From Sphingobium sp. WTD-1 (GTDB lineage Bacteria; Pseudomonadota; Alphaproteobacteria; Sphingomonadales; Sphingomonadaceae): 64,000 nucleotides of DNA. Shown piece by piece: positions 39,170 to 47,726 of this stretch (positions within the stretch are counted from its first letter, which is position 1; every line of letters begins with the position of its first letter). Under the pieces are notes generated by a model that worked only from the letters and a program-made list of their open reading frames with translations, was not told the DNA's origin and made no database searches. The stretch spans positions 930,001 to 994,000 of the forward strand of contig NZ_CP119127.1 in NCBI RefSeq assembly GCF_030128825.1. The letters run 5' to 3'. The position numbers and the translations under genes are program-made.

Positions 39170-40107
39170 TGGACTGCCTCCCGGCCATCGGCTGTTGCTC
39201 GCGCCATCGCCAGATCGAGCAGTTCCGGGACCGCTTCCAGATACCAGTATGTGTTGGAGGGATCGCTATGGCCCAGATAGGTCGTCAGCCGGATCATCTC
39301 GCGAGCCGGGTCTTTGCCCGTGCGATACCAACCGATCATCGTCTTCACCGCGAAGGTGTGGCGAAGGTCGTGGATGCGCGGCCCGCGACCATGCTTGCAG
39401 TATGGCTGATGAGCCCGAAGCCCGATCTGCTGGCAAGCCCGCGCGAAGTTGTAGCGGGCCGCGCAGTCGGTGAGCCTCGTCCCCTTGTCTGTGACGAACA
39501 GCGGCTTGGCCAGATGGCCGAGCAGCCGGTCGCGTTCGGCAAGATAGTCGATCAACGTCGCGACGACGCTCGGATCGAGCGGCAACAACCGCTCTTTGCC
39601 GAGCTTGCCCTGCCGGACGCGCAGCACGCCATGATCGGTATCGAGGTCATCACGATCGAGCCCGAGCGCCTCGTTGATCCTCAGGCCCGTGACCGCTATC
39701 AGCCCGAACAACGTCGAGCAGGTCAGCCCGCGCAGGCCGTAGATCGATGGCAGCGTTTCGGCCGCTGCGATGATCGACCCGATCTCGGCATCAGTGTAGA
39801 TATGCGGGCGCGACCGCTGGAAGCCTCCCGGCAAGAGGCCGCGCGGCGGCGGTTCATGCCCCGGATCGAAGCTGCTCAGCCACTGCGCGAACAGCCGCAC
39901 GACGCTGAGCCTCGCCGCTCGCGTCGATGGGCAGGCTTCGGCCAGTGTGGCGTGCCAGCGCAGGAACAGCGCCGTATCGATATGAACGGCACCTTCGCGG
40001 TCGGCGAACCGGGTGAAGCGACGCAAGATGCGCTCGCTGGTGCCAAGGTCGTAACCGAGGCTGCGGCGAACGCTCAGATAGCGGTCGAGCTGGGAGGCGA
40101 GGCTCAT
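39166..40107 (-). CDS. RIT element tyrosine recombinase, second gene
   Basis: 313 residues with N-terminal core-binding domain and catalytic domain: R in VTGLRINEALGLDRDDLD, H-x-x-R as IHDLRHTFAVKTMIGWY, a second His in LTTYLGHSDPSNTYWYLE, and Tyr in the same block. ATGA overlaps join it to both neighbours, so the trio is translated as one unit. It differs clearly in sequence from the other two, as expected for the middle member of a recombinase trio. Confidence 0.92.
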   Translation of the reverse strand: MSLASQLDRYLSVRRSLGYDLGTSERILRRFTRFADREGAVHIDTALFLRWHATLAEACPSTRAARLSVVRLFAQWLSSFDPGHEPPPRGLLPGGFQRSRPHIYTDAEIGSIIAAAETLPSIYGLRGLTCSTLFGLIAVTGLRINEALGLDRDDLDTDHGVLRVRQGKLGKERLLPLDPSVVATLIDYLAERDRLLGHLAKPLFVTDKGTRLTDCAARYNFARACQQIGLRAHQPYCKHGRGPRIHDLRHTFAVKTMIGWYRTGKDPAREMIRLTTYLGHSDPSNTYWYLEAVPELLDLAMARATADGREAVQ

Positions 40108-41315
40108 TGCGCGCCTCCCGCCACCGGCCAGGGCTGCGCGACCGACCGCAGTCCGTCGATGTCGAGCCGGGCATATATCATTGTCGATGATCGGGAGCGG
40201 TGCCGCAGCACGTCGCCCACTTCGTCGAGCGACGCGCCCGTATTCACGAGCTGGGTGGCAAGGCTATGACGCAGAAGGTGCGATCCCACATAGGGCGTCG
40301 CCGGCTTCTGGCCGGTCGCCTTGAGGGCATCCTTGAGGATGGCGTTGACGATCTGCCCATCCTTGAACGGGCGATGCGGCGCGCGATGGGCGACGAACAT
40401 CGTGCGGCAAGCCGCCGGTCCTCGCTCCTCGCGAAGATAGCGGCTCAGCGCGTCGCCGACCTCCACCGTGATCGGCAGGCGGTCGTGCAGCTTGCCCTTG
40501 CCGCGCACCGTAAGCTCGCCCGAGCGCCAGTCGATGTCGTCGAGCTGGATCGCAATGACCTCGGCCGCGCGCAGGCCAAGCCGGGCCATGAGCAACAGCA
40601 TCGCATAGTCCCGCGCGCCGTGACGGGGATTGTCGCGCACGCAAGCCAGCACTGCCTCGACGCCTTCCGGCGACAGGTGGCGCGGCAATCGCGCTCCCCA
40701 GACCTTCGCCGTCTTCGGCACGCTCAGCGCCAGATTGGTCGCCGTGGCCCCGCAGCCGAACAGATATTGAAGGAAGATACGGACATGGGTGGCAACCGTC
40801 TTGTCGCGACGGGCGGTGGTCAGCACATGTTCCATGAAGCCGATCACGTCGGCGGGACGCAGGCTGCCCGGATCGATTATCGTCTCGCCGAAGCGATAGT
40901 CGAGGAAGCGGCGCGCGAAGCCTATCGTATGGGGGATGCTCCGCGGACTGAGGCCGCGCTGTTTGACGAGATAGGTCTCGAAGTCCGCCAGCAGTGTCGC
41001 GCGCGCCTGCTGCACCTCGGTCAATGGCACCGGCTGCGTCACGCCGATATCGAGCAGATGCTGCGCGAAGCGACGGGCCAACTTATACGGCCATGCCGTG
41101 CCCGCATGCTTGCGCGGCACTTTGCGGCCCACCTGCTCGGCCATGTCGAGGGTCAACGCCGGAGGGTCGATCCCCTCAGCATCCATCACGTGGCCCACTT
41201 TCCGCAGGATCAATCGATAGGCATTGATCGTGGCGGGTGTGTAGTTCTCCGCCGCAAAACTCTCGGCGAACGAGTCCAGATAAGGCTCGATGCTGGTCTG
41301 CAAATATTGAGGCAT
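40104..41315 (-). CDS. RIT element tyrosine recombinase, first gene
   Basis: About 403 residues, the longest of the trio, with an extended N-terminal domain. Catalytic features: R in LMARLGLRAAEVIAIQLDDI, H-x-x-R in GSHLLRHSLATQLVN, a second His in VLRHRSRSSTMIYARLD with the Tyr nucleophile. I use the ATG at 41315 (MPQYLQTSIE), with GGAG about 10 bp upstream; the longer frame begins in the terminal repeats. First gene of the trio; promoter expected in 41316-41400 near the repeats, implying self-regulation. Confidence 0.92.
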   Translation of the reverse strand: MPQYLQTSIEPYLDSFAESFAAENYTPATINAYRLILRKVGHVMDAEGIDPPALTLDMAEQVGRKVPRKHAGTAWPYKLARRFAQHLLDIGVTQPVPLTEVQQARATLLADFETYLVKQRGLSPRSIPHTIGFARRFLDYRFGETIIDPGSLRPADVIGFMEHVLTTARRDKTVATHVRIFLQYLFGCGATATNLALSVPKTAKVWGARLPRHLSPEGVEAVLACVRDNPRHGARDYAMLLLMARLGLRAAEVIAIQLDDIDWRSGELTVRGKGKLHDRLPITVEVGDALSRYLREERGPAACRTMFVAHRAPHRPFKDGQIVNAILKDALKATGQKPATPYVGSHLLRHSLATQLVNTGASLDEVGDVLRHRSRSSTMIYARLDIDGLRSVAQPWPVAGGAQ

Positions 41316-41454
41316 GATCGTCGTGCTCCATGTCGTTGGAGCGACGAAGATTATGCCGAATGGGATTGGCGCGATCATACTGCCAACCGCGCGCTGCCGA
41401 TCAGATGCGGCATAATCCGGATCACGGCATTATGGGTCTTATGCCGATATCGGC

Positions 41455-41741
41455 ATAATGGGCATTGGACCGGCCATCGCGGCCGTCTCGCACGCGATCA
41501 GTCGGGCGGGTTTGGCACGGCGCTCTATGCAAAAGAGGAACTGGTCGCCGAGATGGCGAGCGCCTTCACCTGCGCGTCGCTGGGGATCGTGCCCACCGTC
41601 CGACATAGCGACTATATCGGCTCCTGGCTTGCCGTCCTGCGCGAGGATGAGCGGGCGATCTTCAGGGCCGCGAGCGCGGCCAGCAAGGCGGCCGATTATC
41701 TGCTCGAGTTCCCCCCCGAACAGGGAGGCGAACATGAGTGA
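41455..41741 (+). pseudogene. ardC: ardC anti-restriction gene, 3' part
   Basis: The C-terminal ~95 codons of ArdC: HWTGHRGRLARDQ completes the zincin motif started at 38094. Then come FGTALYAKEELVAEMASAF (third metal ligand Glu region) and DYIGSWLAVLREDERAIFRA, ending EQGGEHE. Joined with 37471-38094 it gives a ~300-residue ArdC of normal length. There is no start of its own, so ardC is presumably inactive unless the RIT element excises. Confidence 0.88.
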
Positions 41742-42039
41742 TGCAAGGGCCAGGGAGGCGCTGCGCCGGACGCTGGCGAAAGCGTCTGAGCGCGACATGC
41801 ATGTCGATGTCGATCCGGCTGTCCTTGATCGGCTGGAGGATGCGATACGGCGCTTGTCCCGCTCGCAGCGCGAGATCATGCTCGCGGTCCGGCTCGACGA
41901 TATGGATTATGCCCAGATCGCCGAGCGCACCGGGCTTAGCCAGCGACAGGTCGAGGCGATGATGGTCCGGGCGCTGATCAATTTTCAGCGCAATCTGGCT
42001 GATCCTGATCGACATGCGTGGCGGCGATGGCTGGGCTGA
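41734..42039 (+). CDS. Sigma-70 region-4-like HTH protein
   Basis: 101 residues. The C-terminal half is a sigma-region-4 HTH: RRLSRSQREIMLAVRLDDMD, then YAQIAERTGLSQRQVEAMMV. No region 2 is present, so it is a sigma-like regulator or co-regulator rather than a full sigma factor. The ATG at 41734 overlaps the ardC 3' end by 8 bp, with GGGAGG just upstream, so it was coupled to ardC. The RIT insertion may have cut it off from the ardC promoter. Such small proteins are common beside ardC and tra genes of sphingomonad elements. Confidence 0.8.
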   Translation: MSDARAREALRRTLAKASERDMHVDVDPAVLDRLEDAIRRLSRSQREIMLAVRLDDMDYAQIAERTGLSQRQVEAMMVRALINFQRNLADPDRHAWRRWLG

Positions 42040-42110
42040 ACGGTGCGCGCGCGCCTGGCAATGCCGGGCGCGCTTTGCGCTTTCCTCTCATCGCGTTAGG
42101 AAGGTCGGGC

Positions 42111-43007
42111 ATGAGGAACGACCTTGATCATCTGCCCCAGACCAAACAGCAGGAGCTGGCCCATGTGGTGCGCGTGCTGTTCGAGGCGTTCGAGGCCGCC
42201 CAGACGCGGCGAAACCAGAAATGGAACAAGCAGGCGCGCATCCTCAAGCTGGTGCTGTACGGCTCCTACGCGCGCGGCGGCTGGGTCGATGATCCGGTCA
42301 GCGGCTACACATCGGATTATGACATACTGATCGTCGTCAATGACGAGCATCTGGTCGACTTTGAATATTGGTCGGCGGCCGAGGATCGGTTGATGCGGGA
42401 CATGACGATCACCGGCACATTGAGCGCGCCGGTCAATTTCATCGTCCACTCGCTGTCCGATGTGAACCGCCAGCTGGAAAAAGGGCGGCCCTTCTTCATC
42501 GATATCGTGCGTGATGGCATTCCGCTCTATGAGGCGGAGGGGTTTTGCTTCACCCAGCCGCGCGACCTGCCAGAGGATGAAGCGCGCGCCGAGGCGCAGG
42601 CGCATTTCACGCGATGGTTCGACAGCGCCAGTGGCTTTCTGGAGCAAGCTCTATTCGCGAAAGAGAATGGCCGGGCAAACATTGCAGCATTTGAATTCCA
42701 TCAGGCGGCTGAACGCTTCTACCATTGCGTGCTGCTCACCCTGACCCTTTACAGCCCCAAGTCGCACAAGCTCAATTTCCTGCGCGGCCATGCCGAGGCG
42801 ATCGCGCCAGCGCTGATCGAAGCCTGGCCGCGTGACGACAAGTTCAGTCGCCGCTGTTTCGAGCTGCTGCGTCAGGCCTATGTGAACGCCCGCTATTCCG
42901 AACAATATAGCGTGAGCGATGACGAGCTGAACTGGCTGGGCGAACGCGTTGCCATTCTGCAGCAGCTGGTCAAACAGGTTTGCGAGCAACGATTGGCGCA
43001 AGGCTGA
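42111..43007 (+). CDS. Fused nucleotidyltransferase (MNT)-HEPN protein
   Basis: 298 residues. The N-terminal polymerase-beta-type nucleotidyltransferase has LVLYGSYARGGWVDD followed by YTSDYDILIVVND (the G-S...D-x-D triad). The C-terminal HEPN domain (from about residue 165) has FLEQALFAKENGRANIAAFE, FHQAAERFYHCVLL and a terminal NARYSEQY. MNT and HEPN are usually separate antitoxin and toxin proteins (the MNT modifies the HEPN ribonuclease); here they are one chain. The ATG at 42111 follows TTAGGAAGG. Possible self-neutralised toxin, maintenance or defence function. The HEPN active-site R-x4-6-H is not evident, so RNase activity is doubtful. Confidence 0.83.
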   Translation: MRNDLDHLPQTKQQELAHVVRVLFEAFEAAQTRRNQKWNKQARILKLVLYGSYARGGWVDDPVSGYTSDYDILIVVNDEHLVDFEYWSAAEDRLMRDMTITGTLSAPVNFIVHSLSDVNRQLEKGRPFFIDIVRDGIPLYEAEGFCFTQPRDLPEDEARAEAQAHFTRWFDSASGFLEQALFAKENGRANIAAFEFHQAAERFYHCVLLTLTLYSPKSHKLNFLRGHAEAIAPALIEAWPRDDKFSRRCFELLRQAYVNARYSEQYSVSDDELNWLGERVAILQQLVKQVCEQRLAQG

Positions 43008-43014
43008 CCCAGCG

Positions 43015-43365
43015 TCAGTTGGTGGCGCGGATATGGCAGTCTTCATAGGCAAGATCGTCGTTCAGCACGAATGCCACATAGTCCCCATCGATGATCAGGG
43101 CGGCGTCGCTTGAACGATATTGCTGGCCCAGCGATGAGGCGCGCCGCGTCAGGCGCAATTCTCGTCCTTCCAGCAATATCCGGGCCATCTTTTCCCGCGC
43201 CTCGATCTGAAAACTCCTTCCTCAAGCGCAGACGACCATCGTAGGTTCGTCGCGCGGCTTGCTCTGAGCGCAAGCCGCTGAAGAAAGGGTTGCGACCATG
43301 ATAGTCAGCAGCCCGCTTGCGTGCGTCCCGATGATCGGTCGGCGGATGCTGGTGTCCGAATGCAT
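43015..43365 (-). pseudogene. Small lipoprotein-like gene with an in-frame TGA
   Basis: From ATG 43365: MHSDTSIRRP, a hydrophobic stretch (SGLLTIMVATLSSAAC) with a lipobox-like S-A-A-C, then PTMVVCA and a TGA at 43224-43222. The same frame continues GRSFQIEAREKMARILLEGR, LTRRASSLGQQYRSSDAA and ends IDGDYVAFVLNDDLAYEDCH-IRATN at 43015. The text on both sides of the TGA reads like one small exported protein (VVCA-x-GRSFQIEAR), so a nonsense mutation is the simplest view. Alternatively two short genes: the second could start at ATG 43188 (57 residues). Family not recognised. Confidence 0.5.
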
Positions 43366-43399
43366 CGCCCCGTCATCCTCCATCGGCCGCTGCTTGTCC

Positions 43400-43573
43400 T
43401 TAATCGTGCGGGGCGTCGTTCGTTCCCTCGCCCAGGACATTGACGATCATGGCTATCAGCGTCTCTTCTGCGCGCAAACGCACGCCACTATCCTTTGCCG
43501 CCAGGTCATGGCGGATCCAGTCCGGCAGGCGGGTCACGGTCCTGGTCAGCAGGTCTATTGCAGTTTGGTTCAT
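43400..43573 (-). CDS. Small hypothetical protein (57 aa), DUF6771-like
   Basis: 57 residues: begins MNQTAIDLLTRTVTRLPDWI, continues RHDLAAKDSGVRLRAEETLI and ends GEGTNDAPHD. The layout (short helix, P-x-W, charged loop, R-x-x-A-E-x-x-x-x-x-I) resembles the tiny DUF6771 proteins common on sphingomonad mobile elements; I offer that name with caution. It lies 18 bp after the traD stop, on the same strand, so it is probably part of the traC-traD transcript. Function unknown. Confidence 0.6.
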   Translation of the reverse strand: MNQTAIDLLTRTVTRLPDWIRHDLAAKDSGVRLRAEETLIAMIVNVLGEGTNDAPHD

Positions 43574-43591
43574 CTGCGGCGCTATGGCGGC

Positions 43592-43924
43592 TCAATCGGC
43601 TGGCGGCAATGCAACCGTCTCGAACACACGGCGTCCGCGCCGTCGCCAGAGCGACAGATGCCGTTCGCGATCATCGTCACGCAGCTTTGCCGCGGCCTCG
43701 ATGAGCAGCCCGAGGATGACTGCGCGGTCATCATCCGTGAGCGTGACCAGCTCAGCCTTCATGACCAGACCGCCCAGTTCGATCAGATGCCGGGTGCGCT
43801 CGCGCTGCTTCACCTGCCAGTCCCGCCGATCATGCCGCGCCTGACTCAGCTGCAAGCGATGGCGCGAGACCGTCACCCGGCGCAGCGCTGCCCGGCTTGT
43901 CGCCAGCGCCCGGCCCAGCATCAT
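43592..43924 (-). CDS. traD: Conjugal transfer protein TraD (relaxosome accessory)
   Basis: About 110 residues of the Ti-plasmid-type TraD (unrelated to the F-factor coupling protein): RRVTVSRHRLQLSQARHDRR, QRERTRHLIELGGLVMKAEL and AVILGLLIEAAAKLRDD match the RKxxTRxxIELGGLVxKAGL core of the family. The open frame begins at 44041 but the TraD-like part starts near MM at 43924/43921, overlapping traC. Acts with TraC at oriT to support the relaxase. Followed by small genes on the same strand. Confidence 0.8.
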   Translation of the reverse strand: MMLGRALATSRAALRRVTVSRHRLQLSQARHDRRDWQVKQRERTRHLIELGGLVMKAELVTLTDDDRAVILGLLIEAAAKLRDDDRERHLSLWRRRGRRVFETVALPPAD

Positions 43925-44156
43925 GCCGCTGCCCTGAAAAGAAAGCGGCGCCCCGTTTGCGCCACGCCTCCCGCCTTGGTGCTTCGGTTGTACTGGCAGC
44001 GGCAAGCAATGCGCCGGCCAGTTCCTCGGCGCTGAGTCCATCGGCCCCGGTCGCCATCACCAGTTCACCCAGCTGGCTCTGCTTGCGGGCTTTACGTTGT
44101 CGTGCCTTGTCGGTGAGAGCCTTGAGCTCTGCGTCATAGTCCCGTGGTCTGCGCAT
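43830..44156 (-). CDS. traC: Conjugal transfer protein TraC (relaxosome accessory)
   Basis: 108 residues: MRRPRDYDAELKALTDKARQ, RKARKQSQLGELVMATGADG, LSAEELAGALLAAA, REAWRKRGAAFF, a clear match to Ti-type TraC, a small protein helping relaxase bind oriT. It is divergent from traA with oriT between, as in Ti and related plasmids. Overlaps traD by about 95 bp. Confidence 0.88.
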   Translation of the reverse strand: MRRPRDYDAELKALTDKARQRKARKQSQLGELVMATGADGLSAEELAGALLAAASTTEAPRREAWRKRGAAFFSGQRHDAGPGAGDKPGSAAPGDGLAPSLAAESGAA

Positions 44157-44270
44157 GGAGTATGGCCTCGCTGTTGGTGTCAGACCCCGGGCGTTATCGA
44201 CCGTCTCGATCAGTCACAATGCGCTGGAATTTCCTGGGATCTCGTCATCCCGAAACTGATGAAATCTTTT

Positions 44271-44299
44271 GAGGGCGCGCTTATACGTCGTGCCGACGT
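44271..44299 (-). other. oriT core: nic-like motif next to an inverted repeat
   Basis: On the minus strand the perfect inverted repeat ACGTCG-GCA-CGACGT is followed by ATAAGCGCGCCCTC. The block TAAGCGCGCCCT differs by one base from the RSF1010-type (MobQ) nic region TAAGTGCGCCCT, and a hairpin directly 5' of nic is the standard layout. It lies between divergent traC and traA, and the relaxase is of the MobQ type that uses this motif. The nick position itself cannot be seen. Confidence 0.75.
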
Positions 44300-44328
44300 G
44301 CTGCTTGAGGTGTAAATGGTACGCCGTC

Positions 44329-47196
44329 ATGGCGATCTACCATTTCTCGGTCAAAGTCATCTCGCGCGCCGCCGGCTCCTCGACGCTGGCGGCCGCCGCC
44401 TATCGCTCCGCCTCGCGGCTGCACGATCAGCGGCTGGATCGTCACCATGACTTTTCCAACAAGGCCGGTGTCGTTCACAGCGAAGTGATGCTGCCCGATG
44501 GCGCGCCGGAGGAATGGCAGGATCGCGAGCCGCTGTGGAATGCTGCCGAGGCAGCCGAGATCCGCAAGGACGCGCAGCTGGCCCGCGAAGTGGAGTTCGC
44601 CATTCCCCGCGAGCTGAGCCAGGCCGAGGGCATCGCCCTGGCCCGCGACTTCGTCCAACGCGAGTTCGTGGATGTCGGCATGGTCGCCGATCTCAATGTT
44701 CATTGGGATATCGGCGCCGATGGCGAAGCCAAGCCCCATGCCCATGTGATGCTGGGCTTGCGCGAAGTGACGCAGGACGGTTTTGGCGCCAAGGTCCGCG
44801 ACTGGAACAGCACGCAGCTTCTGACGCATTGGCGCGAGGCCTGGGCCGAGCATGTCAATGAGCGCCTGGCCGCTCTCGATATCGATGCCCGCATCGATCA
44901 CCGCAGCCTGGAAGCCCAGGGCATCGATCTGGAGCCCCAGCACAAGATCGGCCCGGCCGCCTCGCGCATGGTGGAGCAAGGGCAGGCCAGCGAACGGCTC
45001 GAAGAGCATCACGATATCGCCCGGTCCAATGGCGAGAAGATCCTCGCCAATCCCAATATCGCCCTGGATGGCATTACCCACGGCCAGGCGACTTTCACCA
45101 CCCGCGACCTCGCCATGTTCGTCCACCGCCATAGCGAGGGGAAGGACCAGTTCGATGCGATCATGGCGGCGGTCAAAGCCTCGCCCGATCTGGTGGCGCT
45201 GGGCAAGGACGGGCGAGGAGAGGAGCGGTTCACTTCACGGTCCATGCTCGAGACCGAGCAGCGGCTAGAGAAGGCCACGGCCACGCTTGACGCGCGGCGT
45301 CATCATGGCGTGGCCGATCACCATGTCGAGCGCGCGCTGGAACGAGCAAGCGCACGGGGGCTGGACCTCTTGGCCGAACAGCGTGGCGCGCTGGAGCATG
45401 TGACCAGCGCAAAGGATCTGAGCAATGTCATCGGCTATGCCGGCACCGGCAAGAGCGCGATGCTGGGCGTAGCCCGCGATGCATGGGAACTGGCCGGCTA
45501 TGATGTGCGCGGTGCTGCTCTCTCGGGCATCGCTGCGGAGAATCTGGAAAGCGGATCGGGCATCGCCTCCCGAACGATCGCAAGCCTGGAGCATCAATGG
45601 GCGCAGGACCGTGAGTTGCTGACCGACAAGTCGATCCTGGTGATCGACGAGGCCGGGATGATCGGCACCCGGCAGATGGAACGGGTAGTCAGGGAAGCGG
45701 AGAAGCGTGGCGCCAAGGTCGTGCTGGTGGGCGATCCCGAGCAGTTGCAGGCGATCGAGGCTGGCGCATCGTTCCGGTCCATTGCCGAGCGTCATGGCAG
45801 CGTGGAGATCACGTACATCCGCCGGCAGCAGGAGGACTGGCAGCGCGATGTCACAAGGGCGCTGGCGAGCGGGCGGACGGATGAAGCAATCACCGCCTAT
45901 GAGGAGCGCGGCCATGTCCATGCGGCAGAAACTCGCGACGACGCGCGGCGCAGCCTGATCGACCGTTGGGACCGGGATCGCATCGCCGATCCTCAGGCCA
46001 GCCGCATCATTCTCACCCACACCAATGAGGAGGTGTATAACCTCAACCAGGCGGCCCGTGCGCAGCTCCGCGCCGCTGACATATTGGGAGACGAGGTTCG
46101 CCTGACCGTCGCGCGTGGTGCGCGCAGCTTTGCTCAGGGCGATCGGGTCATGTTCTTGCGCAATGAGCGCAGCCTGGGCGTGAAGAATGGCAGTTTGGGC
46201 ACCGTAGCCCAGGTCAGTCAGTTGGGCATGCGGGTGATGCTGGATGACGGTCGATCCGTTGGGTTCGACGTAAAGGATTATGCCGACATCGATCATGGCT
46301 ATGCGGCCACCATCCACAAGGCGCAGGGCATGACGGTGGATAAGGTCCATGTGCTGGCAACGCCCGGACTGGATAGACACGCCAGCTATGTCGCACTCTC
46401 GCGTCATCGCCGGTCGGTCGAGCTTCATTATGGCCGGGATGATTTTGACGATTGGGGAAAGCTCGTGCGCACGCTTGGTCGCGAGCGGGGCAAGGACATG
46501 GCGTCGGATTATGATCAGGCGCGCGCGCCAGTGCTGCAGCCCAAGTCGAGCCCCTTTGCAGGACTCAGGCTTAACCCTGCCCCGACCGTCGAAAAAGCGG
46601 CCGCACCACCGCCAGAGGTCGCCACCTCGCCCGAGGTCGCAGTGGAGATTCCCGGTGCCATCCAGCGCCACGCCCGCGCCATACAAGCCATCTTCGCCAT
46701 GCAGGATCAGGGCAGCGCCATGACGCCTGACCAGGCAGCAGAGCTGGGCGCAGCGCGCAAAGGGCTCAACGACATTCGCGAACATGCGGCTCGCGATGCA
46801 GAGGCCGCCTATATCCGTCGGCCTTCGCTGATCGGTCGAGCGGCGCAAGGCGACACCGAGCCGGCGCGGCGCGCCATTCTGCATGAGCGGGATGTGCGCA
46901 CTGATCCGAACCTGCGAGCCGATCGCTTTGTCGCGGACTGGAACCGGAAATCCCAGGCGGCCGAGCAGGCCTATGTTGATGGGGATGAGCCGCGGCGTCG
47001 GGTCATCCAGAACAGCATGCGTTCGATGGCGCTATCATTGGAGCGCGATCCGCAGCTTGAATCGGTCCTTGCCAATCGAAAGCGTCAACTGGGCATATCC
47101 GTAGAGGGCCGCCGTTCGCTGGGTGCCGATCTGGCGTTCAATCATGGGATCGATATGGGCCGAGGGCGGGCGCGGGGGATCGGCATCGGCATGTGA
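44329..47196 (+). CDS. traA: MobQ relaxase/helicase TraA
   Basis: About 955 residues. The N-terminal relaxase ([31 protein letters not shown] with the probable catalytic Tyr26; metal-binding His in [13 protein letters not shown]) nicks oriT. A RecD/TraI-like helicase follows with P-loop [11 protein letters not shown], Walker [25 protein letters not shown] and late [14 protein letters not shown] and YVALSRHR. The C-terminal ~150 residues are a charged helical tail. It is a full-length Ti-type TraA, so the island can probably be mobilised by a helper transfer system. The start at 44329 is set by the conserved MAIYHF and lies 30 bp from the oriT repeat. Confidence 0.95.
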   Translation: MAIYHFSVKVISRAAGSSTLAAAAYRSASRLHDQRLDRHHDFSNKAGVVHSEVMLPDGAPEEWQDREPLWNAAEAAEIRKDAQLAREVEFAIPRELSQAEGIALARDFVQREFVDVGMVADLNVHWDIGADGEAKPHAHVMLGLREVTQDGFGAKVRDWNSTQLLTHWREAWAEHVNERLAALDIDARIDHRSLEAQGIDLEPQHKIGPAASRMVEQGQASERLEEHHDIARSNGEKILANPNIALDGITHGQATFTTRDLAMFVHRHSEGKDQFDAIMAAVKASPDLVALGKDGRGEERFTSRSMLETEQRLEKATATLDARRHHGVADHHVERALERASARGLDLLAEQRGALEHVTSAKDLSNVIGYAGTGKSAMLGVARDAWELAGYDVRGAALSGIAAENLESGSGIASRTIASLEHQWAQDRELLTDKSILVIDEAGMIGTRQMERVVREAEKRGAKVVLVGDPEQLQAIEAGASFRSIAERHGSVEITYIRRQQEDWQRDVTRALASGRTDEAITAYEERGHVHAAETRDDARRSLIDRWDRDRIADPQASRIILTHTNEEVYNLNQAARAQLRAADILGDEVRLTVARGARSFAQGDRVMFLRNERSLGVKNGSLGTVAQVSQLGMRVMLDDGRSVGFDVKDYADIDHGYAATIHKAQGMTVDKVHVLATPGLDRHASYVALSRHRRSVELHYGRDDFDDWGKLVRTLGRERGKDMASDYDQARAPVLQPKSSPFAGLRLNPAPTVEKAAAPPPEVATSPEVAVEIPGAIQRHARAIQAIFAMQDQGSAMTPDQAAELGAARKGLNDIREHAARDAEAAYIRRPSLIGRAAQGDTEPARRAILHERDVRTDPNLRADRFVADWNRKSQAAEQAYVDGDEPRRRVIQNSMRSMALSLERDPQLESVLANRKRQLGISVEGRRSLGADLAFNHGIDMGRGRARGIGIGM

Positions 47197-47277
47197 CGGG
47201 CGTCGTTTATGCGCCCTTTGTCGTCGTCCAGCGCCTCACTTGCGTTTCTCGGAAGCCGTCGTTTGTTCAGAAATGCG

Positions 47278-47486
47278 CTGTCCATCTGTTGAATGGCATG
47301 ACGACAGCGTCAACTGGTTCCGCACCTATGGTAATGAAAATTGGGAACTTGACCAGAGCGGCCTGACGCAATGGCGGGTTCGCCTGCATCAACGATGCGC
47401 CGATCAATGCGGTGGAGCGGAAATTCCACTGGACGCAGGGGCACCGTCCTGACGATCATCCGTGGTTGAGCGAACTTGGGGTTTAG
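47278..47486 (+). pseudogene. DUF1348 (SnoaL/NTF2-like) gene remnant with frameshift
   Basis: One frame reads [20 protein letters not shown] and [10 protein letters not shown]. After a shift at about 47375 another frame continues [20 protein letters not shown] and [13 protein letters not shown] before a stop at 47486. Together this is the C-terminal third of a DUF1348/COG3558 protein. The N-terminal part is missing. It lies between the transfer genes and the sugar locus and looks like debris at a module boundary. Confidence 0.65.
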
Positions 47487-47579
47487 GCGGGATCTAGCGG
47501 CGAGTCTTTGTGCTGGATCGCAGACGTCTTGCGAATTGGATGGCGCAATCCGTCAAAACTGCTCACTTGAATAAGACTT

Positions 47580-47591
47580 GCAAACGTTTGC
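47580..47591. promoter_or_regulatory. LacI-type operator 1 (GCAAACGTTTGC)
   Basis: Perfect 12-bp palindrome 136 bp before the GH68 gene, the first of the glycosidase/kinase operon. The same sequence recurs at 53581-53592 and 58710-58721, each beside a gene of the sugar locus whose LacI regulator is at 56267-57280. Confidence 0.8.
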
Positions 47592-47726
47592 CTACGCCTT
47601 TATTCCCATTTGTGAAGCTGGTTCGGATGGGCGTTTGAGCGCGACCGAACCTACTTCTATCTTAGGGAGGATGTCGTTGGGACTGCACGCTTGACGGCGT
47701 CCTCCTCTCATGAAGAGGGCGTTGAT

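Larger units (their letters stand above)
38092..41457 (-). mobile_element. RIT element (three tyrosine recombinases in trio) inserted in ardC
   Basis: About 3.4 kb. A perfect 30-bp inverted repeat lies at 38092-38121 and 41405-41434. A second inner perfect 13-bp pair is ATTCGGCATAATC at 38166-38178 and GATTATGCCGAAT at 41350-41362. An 18-bp palindrome TATGCCGATATCGGCATA lies at 41440-41457. The recurring unit GGCATAAT is probably the recombinase-binding site. Three overlapping recombinase genes run right to left. The ardC gene resumes as ...GH-WTGH immediately outside, which fixes the ends to a few bases; a short CAT is repeated at both junctions. Confidence 0.85.

Noticed and set aside
40200..41741. 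Long plus-strand frame of 513 codons through the RIT element
   Set aside because: All but the last ~95 codons are antisense to the first recombinase; only the ardC 3' end (41455-41741) is real.
43222..43224. Selenocysteine at the in-frame TGA
   Set aside because: No selenocysteine-insertion hairpin was recognised after the TGA and no known selenoprotein family matches; a nonsense mutation or two genes is simpler.
43043..43273. 76-codon minus-strand frame MRSEQAARRTYDGRL
   Set aside because: It lies in a different frame from the coherent lipoprotein-like reading that covers the same bases.
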